From Ursus arctos (lineage: Eukaryota > Chordata > Mammalia > Carnivora > Ursidae), in contig NW_026622874.1 of assembly GCF_023065955.2 (NCBI RefSeq), positions 4,756,001 to 4,820,000 of the forward strand: 64,000 nt of DNA, in the 5' to 3' direction. Position 1 is the stretch's first letter; each line of letters starts with the position of its first letter. The notes below the pieces were generated by a model, which searched no databases, had not been told where the DNA came from, and was given only the letters and a program-made list of their open reading frames with translations. Shown in pieces: positions 44,558 through 56,989 of this stretch. Position numbers and translations under genes: made by a program.

Positions 44558-46116
44558 CTGGAGGAAAGAGAAAAAGAGGGTAGCGTCACTCATCAGACAG
44601 AATCCAGACAGAGTCAAACATCTACAGTTAATGACAGGTAAGGTGAACAAGGCACCAGGGACTGAGGGCTCTAGGGGAAGTCCCAGAAAGGTCACTAGCC
44701 CACGTCACATAAGCGAAATGCTCTCCAAGGCGGAGGCTTCTTAGGGAAGTGAGTTAACGAACACCTTTCCTGAGTGCTTCCTGGGGGTGAGCATGGGGGA
44801 CAGCTGTCTCCTTAGATGGCAGCCAGGGCCCCACTGGTCTTTCTCACACAGCTCTGGTCTGTGTGGCCCCTTTTGCAGGCCCTCCCTCCTTAAGGATAAC
44901 GAGAGTCCTCCCTCTTACGCAGAAAGCCGACGGCACCTTGCTGATGAGACCCTGGAGCGTGTGGGGCCCCAGCCCAGTGGTCACCACGGAGGTGACTTTC
45001 CACCATCTGGGAAAGGGCATGAATTTAAGCGGCAGCATACTGGATAATACTCGGAAGAACTGTGAGTGAACACTCACTGTGCAGAAAGCACTGTCTGAGC
45101 CCTTACACAGGTTTCCCGAGTTCAAGCATCATAAGACTCTCCTGAGATTCTCTGAGAGACGAAGGAGCGACCACGGGGAAGGAAACGGCTCGCGCCGGAC
45201 GCGCACCTAGAAGGTGAGACCGCATCGGAAGGAGGCGGCGTGAACTCCGAGCCTGCGCTCTGACCCATCTTCCTCGGGCCAGACCCACAGACCCGTGATT
45301 TACAACACTTGTGAGAGTAAGAAAAACAGCTGAATTCTCAGGCTCACAACTAATGATGAGCGGGACCATATTTGTATTTGCACCTTCCCCGCACGAAAAC
45401 AAAACGGACCGAGGAGTGACTGCGGCGTTTAGGGAGGGACAGCCTGGCCGCTCAGGGGAAGAGGGTCACCTCAGCGGCAGTGGCACAGAACACTTCAGAA
45501 GGCCAAACCCTGAAAGTCTGGGGCAATGGAGCCTGGAGTCTGTGAGCCGACAGACGAAATAACCCCAACAGGGGCAGCACAGCGAGTCTGGTGAAACGCT
45601 CCCGTGCTTCTGCCCAGGAGGCTGGGGAATAAGATCAGGGCGGCGGTGAGGGAACAACCATTTTTTTTTAGATTATTTATTTATTAGAGAGAGAGAGAAG
45701 AGAGCATGAGAGAGGGAGAGGGAGAAGCAGACTCCCCACTAAGCAGGGACTCGATCCCACAGGACTCGATCCCAGGACCCTGAGATCATGACCTCAGCCG
45801 ACGTCCGACGCTTCACCGACTGAGCCACCCAGGTGTCCCAAGGTAATAACCATGTTGTATTAGCACCTACGATCCCCAACTTCTCACCCCAAGGTCCCCG
45901 AGAGCAAGAATTTAGGTGTGAGTCTGCCTCTTTGCTCAGACCGCAGCACAGACTACAGGCTTAGAAAATTCTTTTCTTTAAACTTAACATTTTCCGTTTT
46001 GTTATAATTTATCATCAGGTTTCGAGTATTGTTCTTGGAGCAGCTGCTGCACTTGCCCTTCTGACACCTTCCACAAGGTCGGGGAGCGGGGTGAGTTACA
46101 GCTGTTTCTTCCATAC
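44558..46116 (-). other. SMYD3: Intron 6
   Basis: Short intron (1559 bp). Apart from one SINE at 45662-45844 it is unique-looking. The exon 7 acceptor tract is CTCTTTTTCTCTTTCCTCCAG on the transcript strand. Confidence 0.8.
45662..45844 (-). repeat. Can-SINE with internal 20-bp duplication
   Basis: Plus strand reads TTTTTTTTAGATTATTTATT, CATGAGAGAGGGAGAGGGAG, GACTCGATCCCACAGGACTC where ACTCGATCCCA occurs twice, GATCATGACCTCAGCC, CCACCCAGGTGTCCC. Possible duplication AACAACCAT / AATAACCAT at the ends. Confidence 0.9.
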
Positions 46117-46184
46117 CTTGGATACAGGCCAACACCAACTTCCTGCATCTCCGCGTTACAGATGGTGAAAGCATTGCAGATCAC
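46117..46184 (-). CDS. SMYD3: SMYD3 coding exon (probably exon 6): core SET, first part
   Basis: The exon is 68 nt. It starts in phase 0 after the acceptor TTTCCACAG and ends after two bases of a serine codon, before the donor GTATGG. It encodes VICNAFTICNAEMQEVGVGL followed by YP and the split serine, human residues about 178-200. The ICN-F part starts the conserved core SET domain; the Asn at about 181 lies in the SAM and substrate pocket of the family. The residue after ICN is Ala where I recall Ser in human. The upstream polypyrimidine tract is short but good (CCCCCTTGTTTCC). The next exon is only 1.56 kb downstream. Assignment is by protein identity and is not in doubt; the exon number is inferred. 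Confidence 0.96.
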
Positions 46185-46789
46185 CTGTGGAAACAAGGGG
46201 GAGACAATCAGGATTACCAGAGTCGCCTAAGAAACTTCGCAGGCAAGAGCACAGAAACGTTCAACATCAACTGTAGGAGTTTTAATACTTTTAGTAGTTG
46301 CTCTGGGGAGATCCCAGCCAAACAGGGATGCTCTTTCATTTGCAAAGAAGGTATCTGGGACGCACTTTCCTTAAGCACATCGGGTTAAGTGCAGGAAGAG
46401 CGACATCGTGTACAAAATCTCAGGCTTAAACCAGCACAGGGCCTGTGCATTTCAATCCGATCCTCCCCTCCAAAGTTACTCAGTCCCAGGACAGATTCAA
46501 GTTTCAGAATACAAATAATCTATTTATTGAGAACTAGACTCCTACCACGCTGGATTTTCCCCCCCTCGAACTGCCTGCAGTTTCCAAATGCCACTGTGTA
46601 CCTGTGAGGAACAGCAGCCTGTCTTTGATTCCCACAAAGACGGAAGGACATGCTGAGAGAGTCTCTGATCTCAGTTGATGGACCACAACGAGTAAAGGAA
46701 GTCATTCAGTCCAGCCATGGCACTTACTAGGGACATGGAAGGGCCTCGCTGACTACATAGCACAGTCCTAGCCCCTATGGGCAGTGAGC
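46185..46789. other. Intron 5, sequence upstream of the exon 6 acceptor
   Basis: No repeat or gene recognised. Confidence 0.55.
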
Positions 46790-47650
46790 CAAAAGGAATA
46801 AAAGATGCAACCACTGTGCTCAAGGGACCTCAAAATCTATGGAAGGCCACCCAGAATCACAAAAAGACTTCGAATCAGAAAATCTAGGTCCTGGATACAC
46901 ATCGCTGTCTCAGCAGGTGCTGGGATGAGCACTAAAGGAATAGAGCAAAGTTCCTGCCTTCATGAAGCTTAAATTCTAGTGGGGGGAGGGAAGGCGCACA
47001 TTCGTGTCAGGAGAAAGAGCAGGTGCAAAGGCCCTGAGGTATAGAGATTCTTAGGTAGAGAGCAACAGCAAAAAGCTAGTGTGGGCAAAGCAGGGTAAGG
47101 GAGAAGAGGAAGGGTGAAATATGAGATCAGAGTGGTAGTTAGATCATACAGGTGCTTACAGCCGTGTCTAAATTATATTCTAAATGAGACAGAAAGCCAC
47201 TGAGCTGCTTCTGAGCCAAGGCGTGAATGGATCGGATTTCTGTTTGGAAAGGCTCACTCTGGCTGTCGCGTAGAGAATGGGCTACAGAGAGGCAAGTGGG
47301 TTAGGAGAGGGAATAAGAAGCCCAGGTGAGGTTGGAGGCCTGGATGTTGGTGGCAAAAGTGGGGAGAAGTGAGTGGTGCTGCCAATGGGATTTACTGATG
47401 GACTGTCGAGGGAAATGGAGGGCGTCAAGGATCGGGTTTGAGCTTGGGCCTGAACAGGCTCCATAATGTTGCCATTCATTAACAGACGCAAGACTGGAAA
47501 GGAGCAGGTTTGGTTGCAGGGAGCTGGGAGCAAGGCCAGGGGCTCTGTTTCAGCCGTGTTACATTTGAAACGGCCTATTAGACATCCCAGCCAAGACCAA
47601 ATCTGAGTGCCTGGAGGGCAGGGCAGCAGCCGGGCTGGAGATAGACGCTT
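46790..47650 (-). repeat. L2 LINE fragment
   Basis: Plus strand has antisense L2 phrases: CCTGCCTTCATGAAGCTTAAA, GGTGCAAAGGCCCTGAGG, GAAAGCCACTGAGCTGCTTC, GGCTCACTCTGGCTGTCG, GGATTTACTGATGGACTG-like wording, CCTATTAGACATCCCAGCC. Confidence 0.65.
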
Positions 47651-48934
47651 AGGACAAAACAGAACAAAGTCCATCAAGAAGAAAGCAGAAGAGGCCACCG
47701 CAGACTTGACATGAACCAGGGACCACAAATGGATACTGACTTACTGTTACAGTTTCCGTAAAGGAAAAACAAACAACAAGCGACAACGAATGTCTCTAAA
47801 TCAGGCTTACATGAAAGAACGTAAAGTACGAAAAAGCGTTCGGTCCTTTGAGACTTCTCCACTGCTCTGCAGAGCTCTTCTAGGAAATCTAGTGCGACCC
47901 ATCGTGATGTGGCATTTCCTCTAGAAGTCTGATAAACTGCAGTTTCGAATCAGGAAATAGGGCGGTGTACACACACACACACACACACGCAGATTTTAAA
48001 CACACACCAGTTAAATTGCTCTGGGGGCATGTGTTTCGTATTAAGTCACAACAGCATGTTGCCTATACATATTTATGCACAAAAGGGATGGTGGAAATGC
48101 GGGACAAAGGATCCTGTGTTTTCTTTTAGAAACTTTACACATTTTTAAATGGGTATGAATCTGGCGGGCGGGGAATAGAAACTTCAACACATATTTTTAA
48201 GTGTAAGCAGGACTTTACCAACATTAATCTACCGATGACACTGGATCAAACTGATCTAATCTGTTAATTTTTGAATCAAAGCAAAATGTAAACTTTTTTT
48301 TCACCACTGGGAAGCAAATTAAAGGCTCTTCCAGAATAGGTTTATTCTGACACAATTTTTTAAAAGAAAGAAAAAAGAGCTAACAAGGGGAAGTGTCAGC
48401 TTGGCTCTGTCTTCCTCCCGGAAACTCTCCCCGACCCCTCGGACCTAGCGGACTTACCCGTCTCGTTAGCATTTATCACCCGGCTCATTATTTACCCATT
48501 TGCTTGACACCAAACACGACCCCTGGGTCAAATACTCAGGGGGCAGTGATGGTGGTTCCTTACGTGAAAGACACTAATACAGGTTTTCGGGGAGGTGGAC
48601 GGTCGTGTGGGTGTGGTCCTCAGTGTCCCCAGGGGGTCATTGTCTAGGACAGGGTCAGGGAAGACAGCAGAGTCAGTCACAGGTATCCTGTAGGTGGGGA
48701 AGGGGAGAGACGGGGTGTGGTTCCAAACTCTGCCAAGGAGTAAGGAGAAAGTCATCTCCATCTCTCTCGTCTCTAGCATCCAATCTGCTGATATCCCTGC
48801 CCAGATCTCCTGTCCATTCTTGCTCTCCACTCTGGCTCATTGTTTGTTTCAAACTCTTTTCCATTAGTCCAATGGATGGGACGACAGGCTTGGGCCTCAG
48901 AAGAGAGCCTCTGCTCAAAATGCCAGGGGCCTGG
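47651..48934. other. Intron 5, unique sequence with a short (AC)n
   Basis: (AC)n of about 9 units at 47970-47988. Otherwise nothing recognised. Confidence 0.6.
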
Positions 48935-49107
48935 GGCATCCGGGTAGCTCAGTGGGTTAAATGTCTGACTCGTGATTTCAGCTCAGGTCATGATCTCAGG
49001 GTCATGAGGTCGAGCCCTGCGATAGGCTCCATGCTGGGTGGGGAGTCTGCTTGGGATTCTCTCTTACCCATTCCCTCTGCCCTCCCACAACCCCCCCCCC
49101 CCCAAAT
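48935..49107 (+). repeat. Can-SINE, older copy ending in a C-run
   Basis: GGGGCATCCGGGTAGCTCAG head, CTCGTGATTTCAGCTCAGGT, then CCCTCTGCCCTCCCACAAC and a run of about 14 C where the A-rich tail is expected. Confidence 0.88.
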
Positions 49108-49739
49108 TGTCAGGGGCATGATACACGGGGCACAAAATGTGTGCAAAATGAATGAATGAATGAACGAATGAGCAAGAGTCCCCACATCCCTCACTTTCCC
49201 ACCCATTTCTCTGTAATTTTTTCCTTTAACTTTCCTCCCTTCTTTTCCTTCTCCTGTTTTCACTGGTACCTATTGGCTACTCTCTCTCATTCTGCCCCAC
49301 TCCACAATATAGGCAGGATGTTTTAAAGTCCTACTGAGCCAATTCCAGACAAGTTCCTCATTCATATTATCCCAAGCAGCATTGTGTGCCAGTGCTGCTG
49401 AGCTAAAACGGTTTAACTTTTTGCCTACTCCCCCTTTTATTAAAAATACCGGTTTCACTCACTAGTATATCCATATGTGCTCAAGTGAAAATCTGAAAGG
49501 AATTTTTCTTTATACCAAGAAGCAAAAGAATGGAAATAAAGCCCAGAAATAAAAGTTTAAACACTTTTCAAAGTATTTTTTGGTACAAACAGTTTTCTTA
49601 GAAAATTGCACAGGTTAAACAATTAATGGAGGAAGACTTCACACAGATACCTTTAGAAAAGCATAATAATGGGATTATTTCAATTAAAAAAGCAAGAAAT
49701 TTTTTAAAAACTAAACTGGAGTATTATGGAGTATTACTT
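49108..49739. other. Intron 5, no feature recognised
   Basis: Contains a short (GAAT)n patch near 49149-49171; otherwise unique-looking. Confidence 0.55.
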
Positions 49740-49749
49740 TAAAATATTT

Positions 49750-49969
49750 GGGACACCTGGGTGGCTCAGTCGGTTAAGTGTGTGCCTCCGCCTCGGGTCG
49801 TGATCCCAGGGTTCTGGAATCAAGTCCCGCATCAGGTTCCTTGCTCAGCGGGGAGTCTGCTTCTCCCTCTCCCTCTGCCCATCCCCCTGCTTGCTGCATT
49901 CCCTCTCTCTCTCTCTCTCTCTCTCTCTCCCCCTCTCAGACAAATAAATAAATAAAATCTTCAAAAAAA
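49750..49969 (+). repeat. Can-SINE with expanded (CT)n and target-site duplication
   Basis: GGGACACCTGGGTGGCTCAG head, CTCAGCGGGGAGTCTGCTTC, about 13 CT units, AAATAAATAAATAAAATCTT tail. Duplication TAAAATATTT at 49740-49749 and 49970-49979. Confidence 0.95.
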
Positions 49970-50179
49970 TAAAATATTTCCCATGACATAAAATTAAAAC
50001 ATACATTTATTTTATAATTATCAAATATATTTGTGTGTATTTCCATAGTTATTTCTTTTGAGATAATCAAAAGCCTTTACAATATAACACTCTAGCTTTT
50101 CAAGATAGTAAAACTCTAGTGAGTTGGTGTAAGTGATTGTTGAACCTCTGTATTTTGTAAAAGACAACTAAAGTAAAAT

Positions 50180-51535
50180 TTTAAATATTTTATGAAACAT
50201 GATAAAAACCCTTAACAAAGTAGGTTTAGAGGGAACATACCTCAACATAATAAAAGCCATGTATGAAAAACACACAGCTAACATCATACTCAATGGTGAA
50301 AAACTGAGAGCTTTTCCCATAAGATCAGGAATAAGACAAGGATGTCTACTCTCACCCCTTTTATTTGACATAGTACTGGAAGTCCCAGCCACAGCAATCA
50401 CACAAGAAAAAGAAATAAAAGGCATCAAAATTGGCAAAGAAGAAACAGAACTTTCACTATTTACAGACGATATAATACTATTTATACAAAACCCTAAAGA
50501 TTTTACCAAAAAAACTGTCAGAACTGATAAATGAATTCAGAAAGGTTGCAAAATCAATATACAGAAATCCATTATGTTTCTATACACTAATAATGGAGGA
50601 GAAAGAGAAATTTGGAAAACAATCACATTTACAATTGCACCAAAAAGAACAAAATGCCTAGGAATAAACTTAACCAAAAAGATGAAAGACCTGTACTCTG
50701 AAAACTATACAACACTGATGAAAGATATTGAAGATGACACAAACAGAAAGCTATTTCATGCTCATCGACTGGAAGAAAAGATACTGTTCAAATGTCCATC
50801 CTACCCAAAGCAATCTACAGATTTAATGCAATCTTTCTCAAACTACCAACAGCATTTTTCAGAGAACTAGAACAAATAATAATGTATATGGAACCACCAA
50901 AAAACAAAAAACAAAACAAAAACCCAAATAACCAAAACAATCATGAAAAAGAACAAAACTCGAGGTATCACAATCCACAATCCCAGATTTCAAGCCATTC
51001 TACAAAGCTGCAGTGCTCAAAACAGGACGGTACTGGCACACGAATGACACACAGATCGATAGAACAGAACACAGAACCCAGAAATAAACCCACAATTATA
51101 TGGTCAATTAATCTTTACCAAAGGAGGGAAGAATACACACTGGAAAAGACAGTCTCTTCAACAAATGGTATTGGGAAAACTGAACAGCTACATGGAAAAG
51201 AATGAAACTGGACCACTTCTTACACCACACACAAAAATACAAATTCAAAATGGATTACAGACCTAATGTGAGACGTGAAACCATAAAAATCCTAGAAGAG
51301 AGCACAGGCAGTAATTTCTGACATTGGCCATAGCAACACTTTTCCAGATATGGCTCCTCAGGCATGAGAGGTGGTTGGGGGTTGGGGGAAACAGGTGACG
51401 GGGATTAAGGAGTGCGGTTGTCGTGATGAGCACTGAGGAATGTGCAGAATAGTGGACTCACTATGTTGTACACCTGTAACTAATATAACGCTGTATATGA
51501 ACTATGCTGGAATACATACACTTAGAAAATATAGG
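50180..51535 (+). mobile_element. L1 remnant: reverse-transcriptase part of ORF2 plus short 3' UTR
   Basis: 50199-50534 is open for 111 codons and reads like L1 reverse transcriptase ([34 protein letters not shown]). The usual F-A-D-D catalytic box is F-T-D-D here. Downstream frames are broken. From about 51380 it switches to carnivoran L1 3' UTR (TTGTACACCTGTAACTAATA, AACGCTGTATATGAACTATG). Truncated at both ends of ORF2 and inactive. Confidence 0.92.
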
Positions 51536-52432
51536 TATAATATATAGATATTCTATGAACCAAATTTTTACGACATTTGGCTCAGGTTCTAGGTCCAGAG
51601 CCTGACATTTGTGTTCTGGGATTAAAAGTTCCCCTGTAGCACTCATCCCAAAACACAAAGCGAATACTTCAGAGACTTATTTTATACACGTTCAAATTTC
51701 ACATGTTCCCTCAAATTTTCTGAACTGAAGGTACTGAAGGTTTTTATTGTAACAGCAGATAAATTAAGGTATTTGAGACATGAGGGAAAATCACCTTTTA
51801 ATGGCAAAGCTGAACAGCCCTAAGAAAACGTACAACCCATTCAGAAGACAGTCCTTCTAAGCCATAGCAGAAGAAGCCATGCACTCCCCAGCACCCCCTC
51901 CCCGATTACCCACTTCTACAAAGAACTCGGTCTGTGTGCGAGTAGCCCTGGCTTGCTGCTAGCCTACCTTAAAGAATGCTTTCCATTTCAAAAGATATAA
52001 ACTATAAAACATTTAAACCAAAGGGAACTCAGTTTCTACACACAAACATCAGGCAATTTTCTCAAAGCCCATCTGCGTCTCCTTTATAATTTCTCTTTTC
52101 AAGGCATAAGTAGAATGTTCAGGACAAAGAAATGTGATGCATGGAGTTTATTAATTAGAGAGGCTAAAGGTAAATTTTCAACAGAAAGCTTACTGCATTT
52201 CGTTTTACTGAGGTCTGTGCGCAGAAGGAAAGGAAGCAGGGAGAGTTGGCAGATATGAAAACCCAGAGCAAAGGGTTTTGTACAAAAGAGCTGCCCCCTC
52301 CCCCGCTACCCCAGCACTACTAATTCTCTAACTTAAGAAACATGGTAAGGATTTCAGTCAGGGTATGTTATTCTTCTCCATGGCATATGACATTTTATTA
52401 AAGACAACTATTTTTTTTTCAGAATATTCTCA
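51536..52432. other. Intron 5, no feature recognised
   Basis: AT-rich unique-looking sequence. Confidence 0.55.
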
Positions 52433-52450
52433 TAAACCTCAAGAGATTTA

Positions 52451-52658
52451 CTTATTTTTTAAAGATTAATTTATTTGAGAGACACTGGGAGGAGAGAGAC
52501 AGCATGTGTGGGGAGCGGCAGAGGGAGGGAGAGAGAGAATCTCAAGTAGAGTCCCCGCTGAGCACAGAACCCCACGTGGGGCTTGAACTCACAACCCTGA
52601 GAGCATGTGAGCAGAAACCAAGTCGGTGGCTTAACCGACTGAGCCACGCAGGAGCCCC
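52451..52658 (-). repeat. Can-SINE, older type, with long target-site duplication
   Basis: Plus strand reads TTTTTTAAAGATTAATTTATT, AATCTCAAGTAGAGTCCCCG, CTTAACCGACTGAGCCACGC. Perfect 18-bp duplication TAAACCTCAAGAGATTTA at 52433-52450 and 52659-52676. Confidence 0.95.
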
Positions 52659-52676
52659 TAAACCTCAAGAGATTTA

Positions 52677-55472
52677 AAATTTACCCGATCCCTCCTATCA
52701 GCATGTCAAATATTGAACCATCTTTCATGATGCAACCCAGGCCTTTCCTGATATCCTACCCCCTCCTTTGGTCACTCCTTTACAACCCTTCCCTATCCCT
52801 GAAAATGAAAGGTATACAATCCACAAACCAGAAGATGAACGGAAGGGAACCAGGCTGCGGAAGGAGGAGAGCTGGGGCGTGAAGAGGCAGCACTTCATGA
52901 CAAAAAGCACAAATCCCAGAATTCCAGAAACTCCCTCCCCAATTAGTGCAATACATCTTCCCTTTGCTGGGAAATAGCTGGAGAGCCCCGGCCCCGTCGC
53001 TATGCTGCTCCCCAGCCAGCCTTGTGGAGTCCGACCTTCAGAAGTTTTCTAATGTTTCTGACATAGGCTCTTCTGTTTGCAAACCTAAGGGACCACTGGT
53101 TACAGACAGCAAGCGAGGATGTTGGAAAACAAGTTCAGGAGGAACATAAAAACGGTAATTCTATAAAAGGGACTCAAGGTGCTCCATTATAATGACTTTT
53201 ATCTGGAAGAAATTCTTCCATACCACCTCAAGATGTCTCTAGTATTTAGAAAATGCTAGAAGGAGAACATATAATGAGTATGTAATCTTACTTTAGCAGA
53301 TGGCATGAAAACTATTAAAGTCTCCGGTGCGTTATTTGAAATGTGTTTGCACCTAGCCCCCTAAAACCTTCTCTTACCTCATCACTTAGAAACACCATGA
53401 AAATTATGAAGTTCAATCTAGCTGGTTTTCTAAAGAGTAGATTATAAGAATGATAAGCATCAGGTTTTAAAAGCATGATGCTAAGGCCCCAACCAAAAAA
53501 TATTCATTTAAATGTATGTTGATAGATAAAAAAAAAACTGTTGATAAAACACTGATAAAAAATATTCATTTAAATGCTGATAAATAATCTAATTTAAAGC
53601 AAATTAAACCATGGGTACCACTTGTTAAATGGGAAAGCTAAAAATCTGTCTTTATATTATATGAATATTATTAAAGATTTTGCAAATGTACTTTATTATA
53701 CAAACCAAGTAAACAATAAAATAATCCAACTTAAGAACTACATCTTTACCACATCCCATATCACAACACACTTGGACATGTGTTCCAGACCCAGTACGTT
53801 CGAATACTACTTGCTTCCACAACGGCAGTGGTGTCAATCACGTTTCCAGCTATGGTCACAAAGAGTGCACGCTAGACATACTCAACAATGACTTGCAAAA
53901 GCTAAAATCAATATCAAGGCCAGTATCCCAAGCGAAGGGATACAGATCCAAAATCACGCCTCCTGTTCTAGAACATTCCCAAGGTGGAGCCACCAAATAT
54001 TAGCAAATGAGGATTCATAAAATGAAGGCTTTTTGGATAACAGGTCTCTCTTCAGAAACCCACCTACATTTTTATTTTTCTAAGGGCCTTCCTCATGGCA
54101 GAACCCATGATATCTTCAACAACTGTCCTTGATAAGAGAAAGCAAAACAGGAACGACAGTCACAAATTTGTCTGTTTTTCTTTGTTCTTCCCTTCAGGAT
54201 AGTCCCTAACATTCACCTTCTTATATCACTCAGCCGATGAAAAAAGCATTGGCAACAGATGTCTGTCAAGTATGTGTAAAAGTATAAAAGCTCTTAACAG
54301 GGTTTCCATTGTGTCATTTTGTTCCCACATCCCGAGGCACAGAAATACGATGATATTCTTAAATAATTTATTGCAGGATATTGTTAGTTTCCATAGCTCT
54401 GCCACAGGCGTCCTTTTCTAAAGCGAAACATTTCACATAGTTGTGCTCCTGTCCAGAAAGTGTATTATCACGACCAGCTCAACTTCCCCCACAGACAACA
54501 CTTAAGGATTCTTCTGTTCAGCTGGAGTCTCTCCAAATGCTCTCTTACGTGATAATCTAGTTTCAGGATTCTCGTTCCAGGTAATTGGAGGAAAAATCTA
54601 CCCGGAGGCAGTGCGGTACCATGCTCTGTGATGTCTCTTGGTTGGAGTGCTAAAATCCGCAATGCGGTACCCTGGGTGCTGGGCATCCCCTGATGGCGGC
54701 TGAACAGTGTGGAGACCCACCATGTTTTCCCATCACATGAATGGAGAAAAGCAAACTACAGAAGAAACGTTCCATGTGGAAGATAAAACCGAACACGAAC
54801 CAACTGCTTCATGCAATCCTCAGTGAAAGATAGATTCTAGTACGAGCCGGGAGTTGCTTTCTGTAGAAATTGAGGTGGATATTCTTTCCAGGAGAAATTC
54901 TATCAGACAAGGGTTTGTCATGCTGCTCCTACTTGACGTTGACACCTGAGGGAGTCACTACCGCACATTACAGCATGAGGCGTGCACACGGTGCATCTAC
55001 AAGCGCATGGGCATGGGGGTTGGGGGGGTGTTCTGGGGACTAGTAGCCGGGGCGGGTTTCTGGGAGCCAATGGCACCTCAAAAGGTCCATCCTTCTGGGG
55101 TGGCCCACGCATACCCAGTCCCTGGTGACTGAGAAGGAAAAGAGAAGACAAATCATGGCTTCATCCCCCACCACCCCCCATTTCTACAGAGATAGCTCAA
55201 AAGTACCCCTTCCCTGCTTCCTTCAGTCATTCATGTGGACAGCCAGGGACACAAAACACCCTGGTGGGATTTCTACTTGATCATTTGTCTCTCCTGGCAC
55301 CACAATGAATCTCCTGACCAGATTCCTGAGTTGGCCCCTAAATGAAACACCAGCGTGCCGCCCCTGCACCCCTTTAGTGGTGACCTCCAGAGAGTCCCAA
55401 CGGAGGTCCCCTGCCTGGGTCAGCGTTCATCAGAATGTGAAGAGAGGAGGGAATTTGGAAAAGCAGATTAAA
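52677..55472. other. Intron 5, unique sequence
   Basis: No transposon recognised over 2.8 kb. A local duplication lies at 53495-53576. Short open frames have no family resemblance. Confidence 0.5.
53495..53576 (+). repeat. Pair of 20-bp direct repeats
   Basis: AAAAAATATTCATTTAAATG at 53495-53514 and again at 53557-53576, 62 bp apart; related GTTGATA words lie between them. Confidence 0.9.
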
Positions 55473-55489
55473 TACATCTTTTCTTTTTT

Positions 55490-55675
55490 TTTTTTTAAGA
55501 TTTTATTTAATTATTTGAGAGAGAGAGAGTGAGCACAAGGGGGGAGGGCAGAGGAGAGGGAGAAGCGGGCCCCCCCACGGAATAGGGAGCCCAACACGGG
55601 GCTTGATCCCAGGACCCAAGATCATGACCTGAGCCAAAGGCAGACACTTAACCGACTGAGCCATCCAGGCGCCCC
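55490..55675 (-). repeat. Can-SINE with target-site duplication
   Basis: AAGATTTTATTTAATTATTT start, GGGGCTTGATCCCAGGACC, CCGACTGAGCCATCCAGG end. Duplication TACATCTTTTCTTTTTT (55473-55489) and TATATCTTTTCTTTTTT (55676-55692). Confidence 0.95.
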
Positions 55676-55692
55676 TATATCTTTTCTTTTTT

Positions 55693-56989
55693 AATGCCCA
55701 CTACTGATTCGGTACCAGTGACTTTGTTAGGTTAGCCTTTGTGACTTCCACATAGCATTGCTAATAAACCAAGACAATTGTCATAATGCAACAACAAAAA
55801 AATCTCCTCTTGCCCTTCTCTCTTTCCCTCCTTCCACTGTCTCTCCGTCTGCATTCCTTCCTACAAGCACTCAGTCAGTGACCTACACCGACCAGGTAGG
55901 CTCTGGAACCACAGGAAGGTGTCCGCACTGACCGCGCCCTCCGTGATGCTGAGACTGGCCGGGGACACGGCCACACTAGGCAATGAATCACATGCATGCC
56001 GCACCGGTGCCCAGCACACGGGTCATGAGCTCAGCTGGGACAGGTAGGGGAAAGGAGGTACCTCAACCCGGACTCACAAGGATCACCCACGCTTCTTATG
56101 CCTTCTGTGACATGGTGGGAAAGCATCAGCTGAATTATAAATTCCGGAAAATGTTTTCCTGAGATTGAAGGAAGTTGGCATAAGCTTCATACCCACACAG
56201 ATGATGTCGGCTTCCGAAAGTGGAAGGTGGTGACATCTGATAACAGCAGACGCTACAAAAGTCAACACCGAGAAGTAACAGGAATCACGACACAGGGTTT
56301 TGCCACAGCATGTGGAACGAAATACAGACCCATGGCATTCCCTGGTTTTTTAAAAAAACCTTACAAACCTCTAAAATGTGTCCTATTCCTTGTCTACCGC
56401 ACTGCAAGTGGAGAGGAAGGAAAAAGCAGAGCGATACTAAAGACAGTCATGCCTGAAATGCCATGATGTAATTCTTTCTCTGAAGAGCCAGAAAGCAGAT
56501 GCAGGGAGGGCTGAACTCAGGGGCAGGGGCACCTGACGAGAGCAGTCGTGGGTGGGGGGTGCTGGCAGGGGTGTTGGGACCCAGTGGCCCTCAGACCTTT
56601 CCTTCAACACATGCTGAGACCAGCTGAACATCACACCACTGAATCCACTGTTTCCAACAAGGCAAGGGCCTCACTGAGGAGCACCTGTCCTGCCTGAGGG
56701 AGGAGCACGGGTGCCCCCACGGTGCCCCACCTCGAAGCCCTTCTGGTTCGCAGTCTTGGGGGGCTCCAGCCCCCTCACAAGGGAGCTCTCAGAACAGTGT
56801 CTTCATTCTAAGGATGAGGAAAGGAAGGCTAAGAGAGATGGATCCACCATTCTAAGGCTGGGTACTCACCTGCTCTCACGCATCAGCGAGATTTAGTTTG
56901 TCAAAATAACCTTCCCAGCAGAAAACTCAGCCCTGGAGGAATTACACACAGGACAGGCTGGGGGGAAGGGGTTAAGTGCCAGGAAAGGT
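55693..56989. other. Intron 5, no firm feature
   Basis: Unique-looking. 56805-56840 (GGATGAGGAAAGGAAGGC) may be a trace of MIR. Confidence 0.5.

Noticed and set aside
44344..44589. An 81-codon frame containing NHSCDPNC as a stand-alone gene
   Set aside because: It is SMYD3 exon 7 read through both splice sites.
48605..49159. Open frame of 184 codons, plus strand
   Set aside because: Runs through a Can-SINE; its second half is translated repeat.
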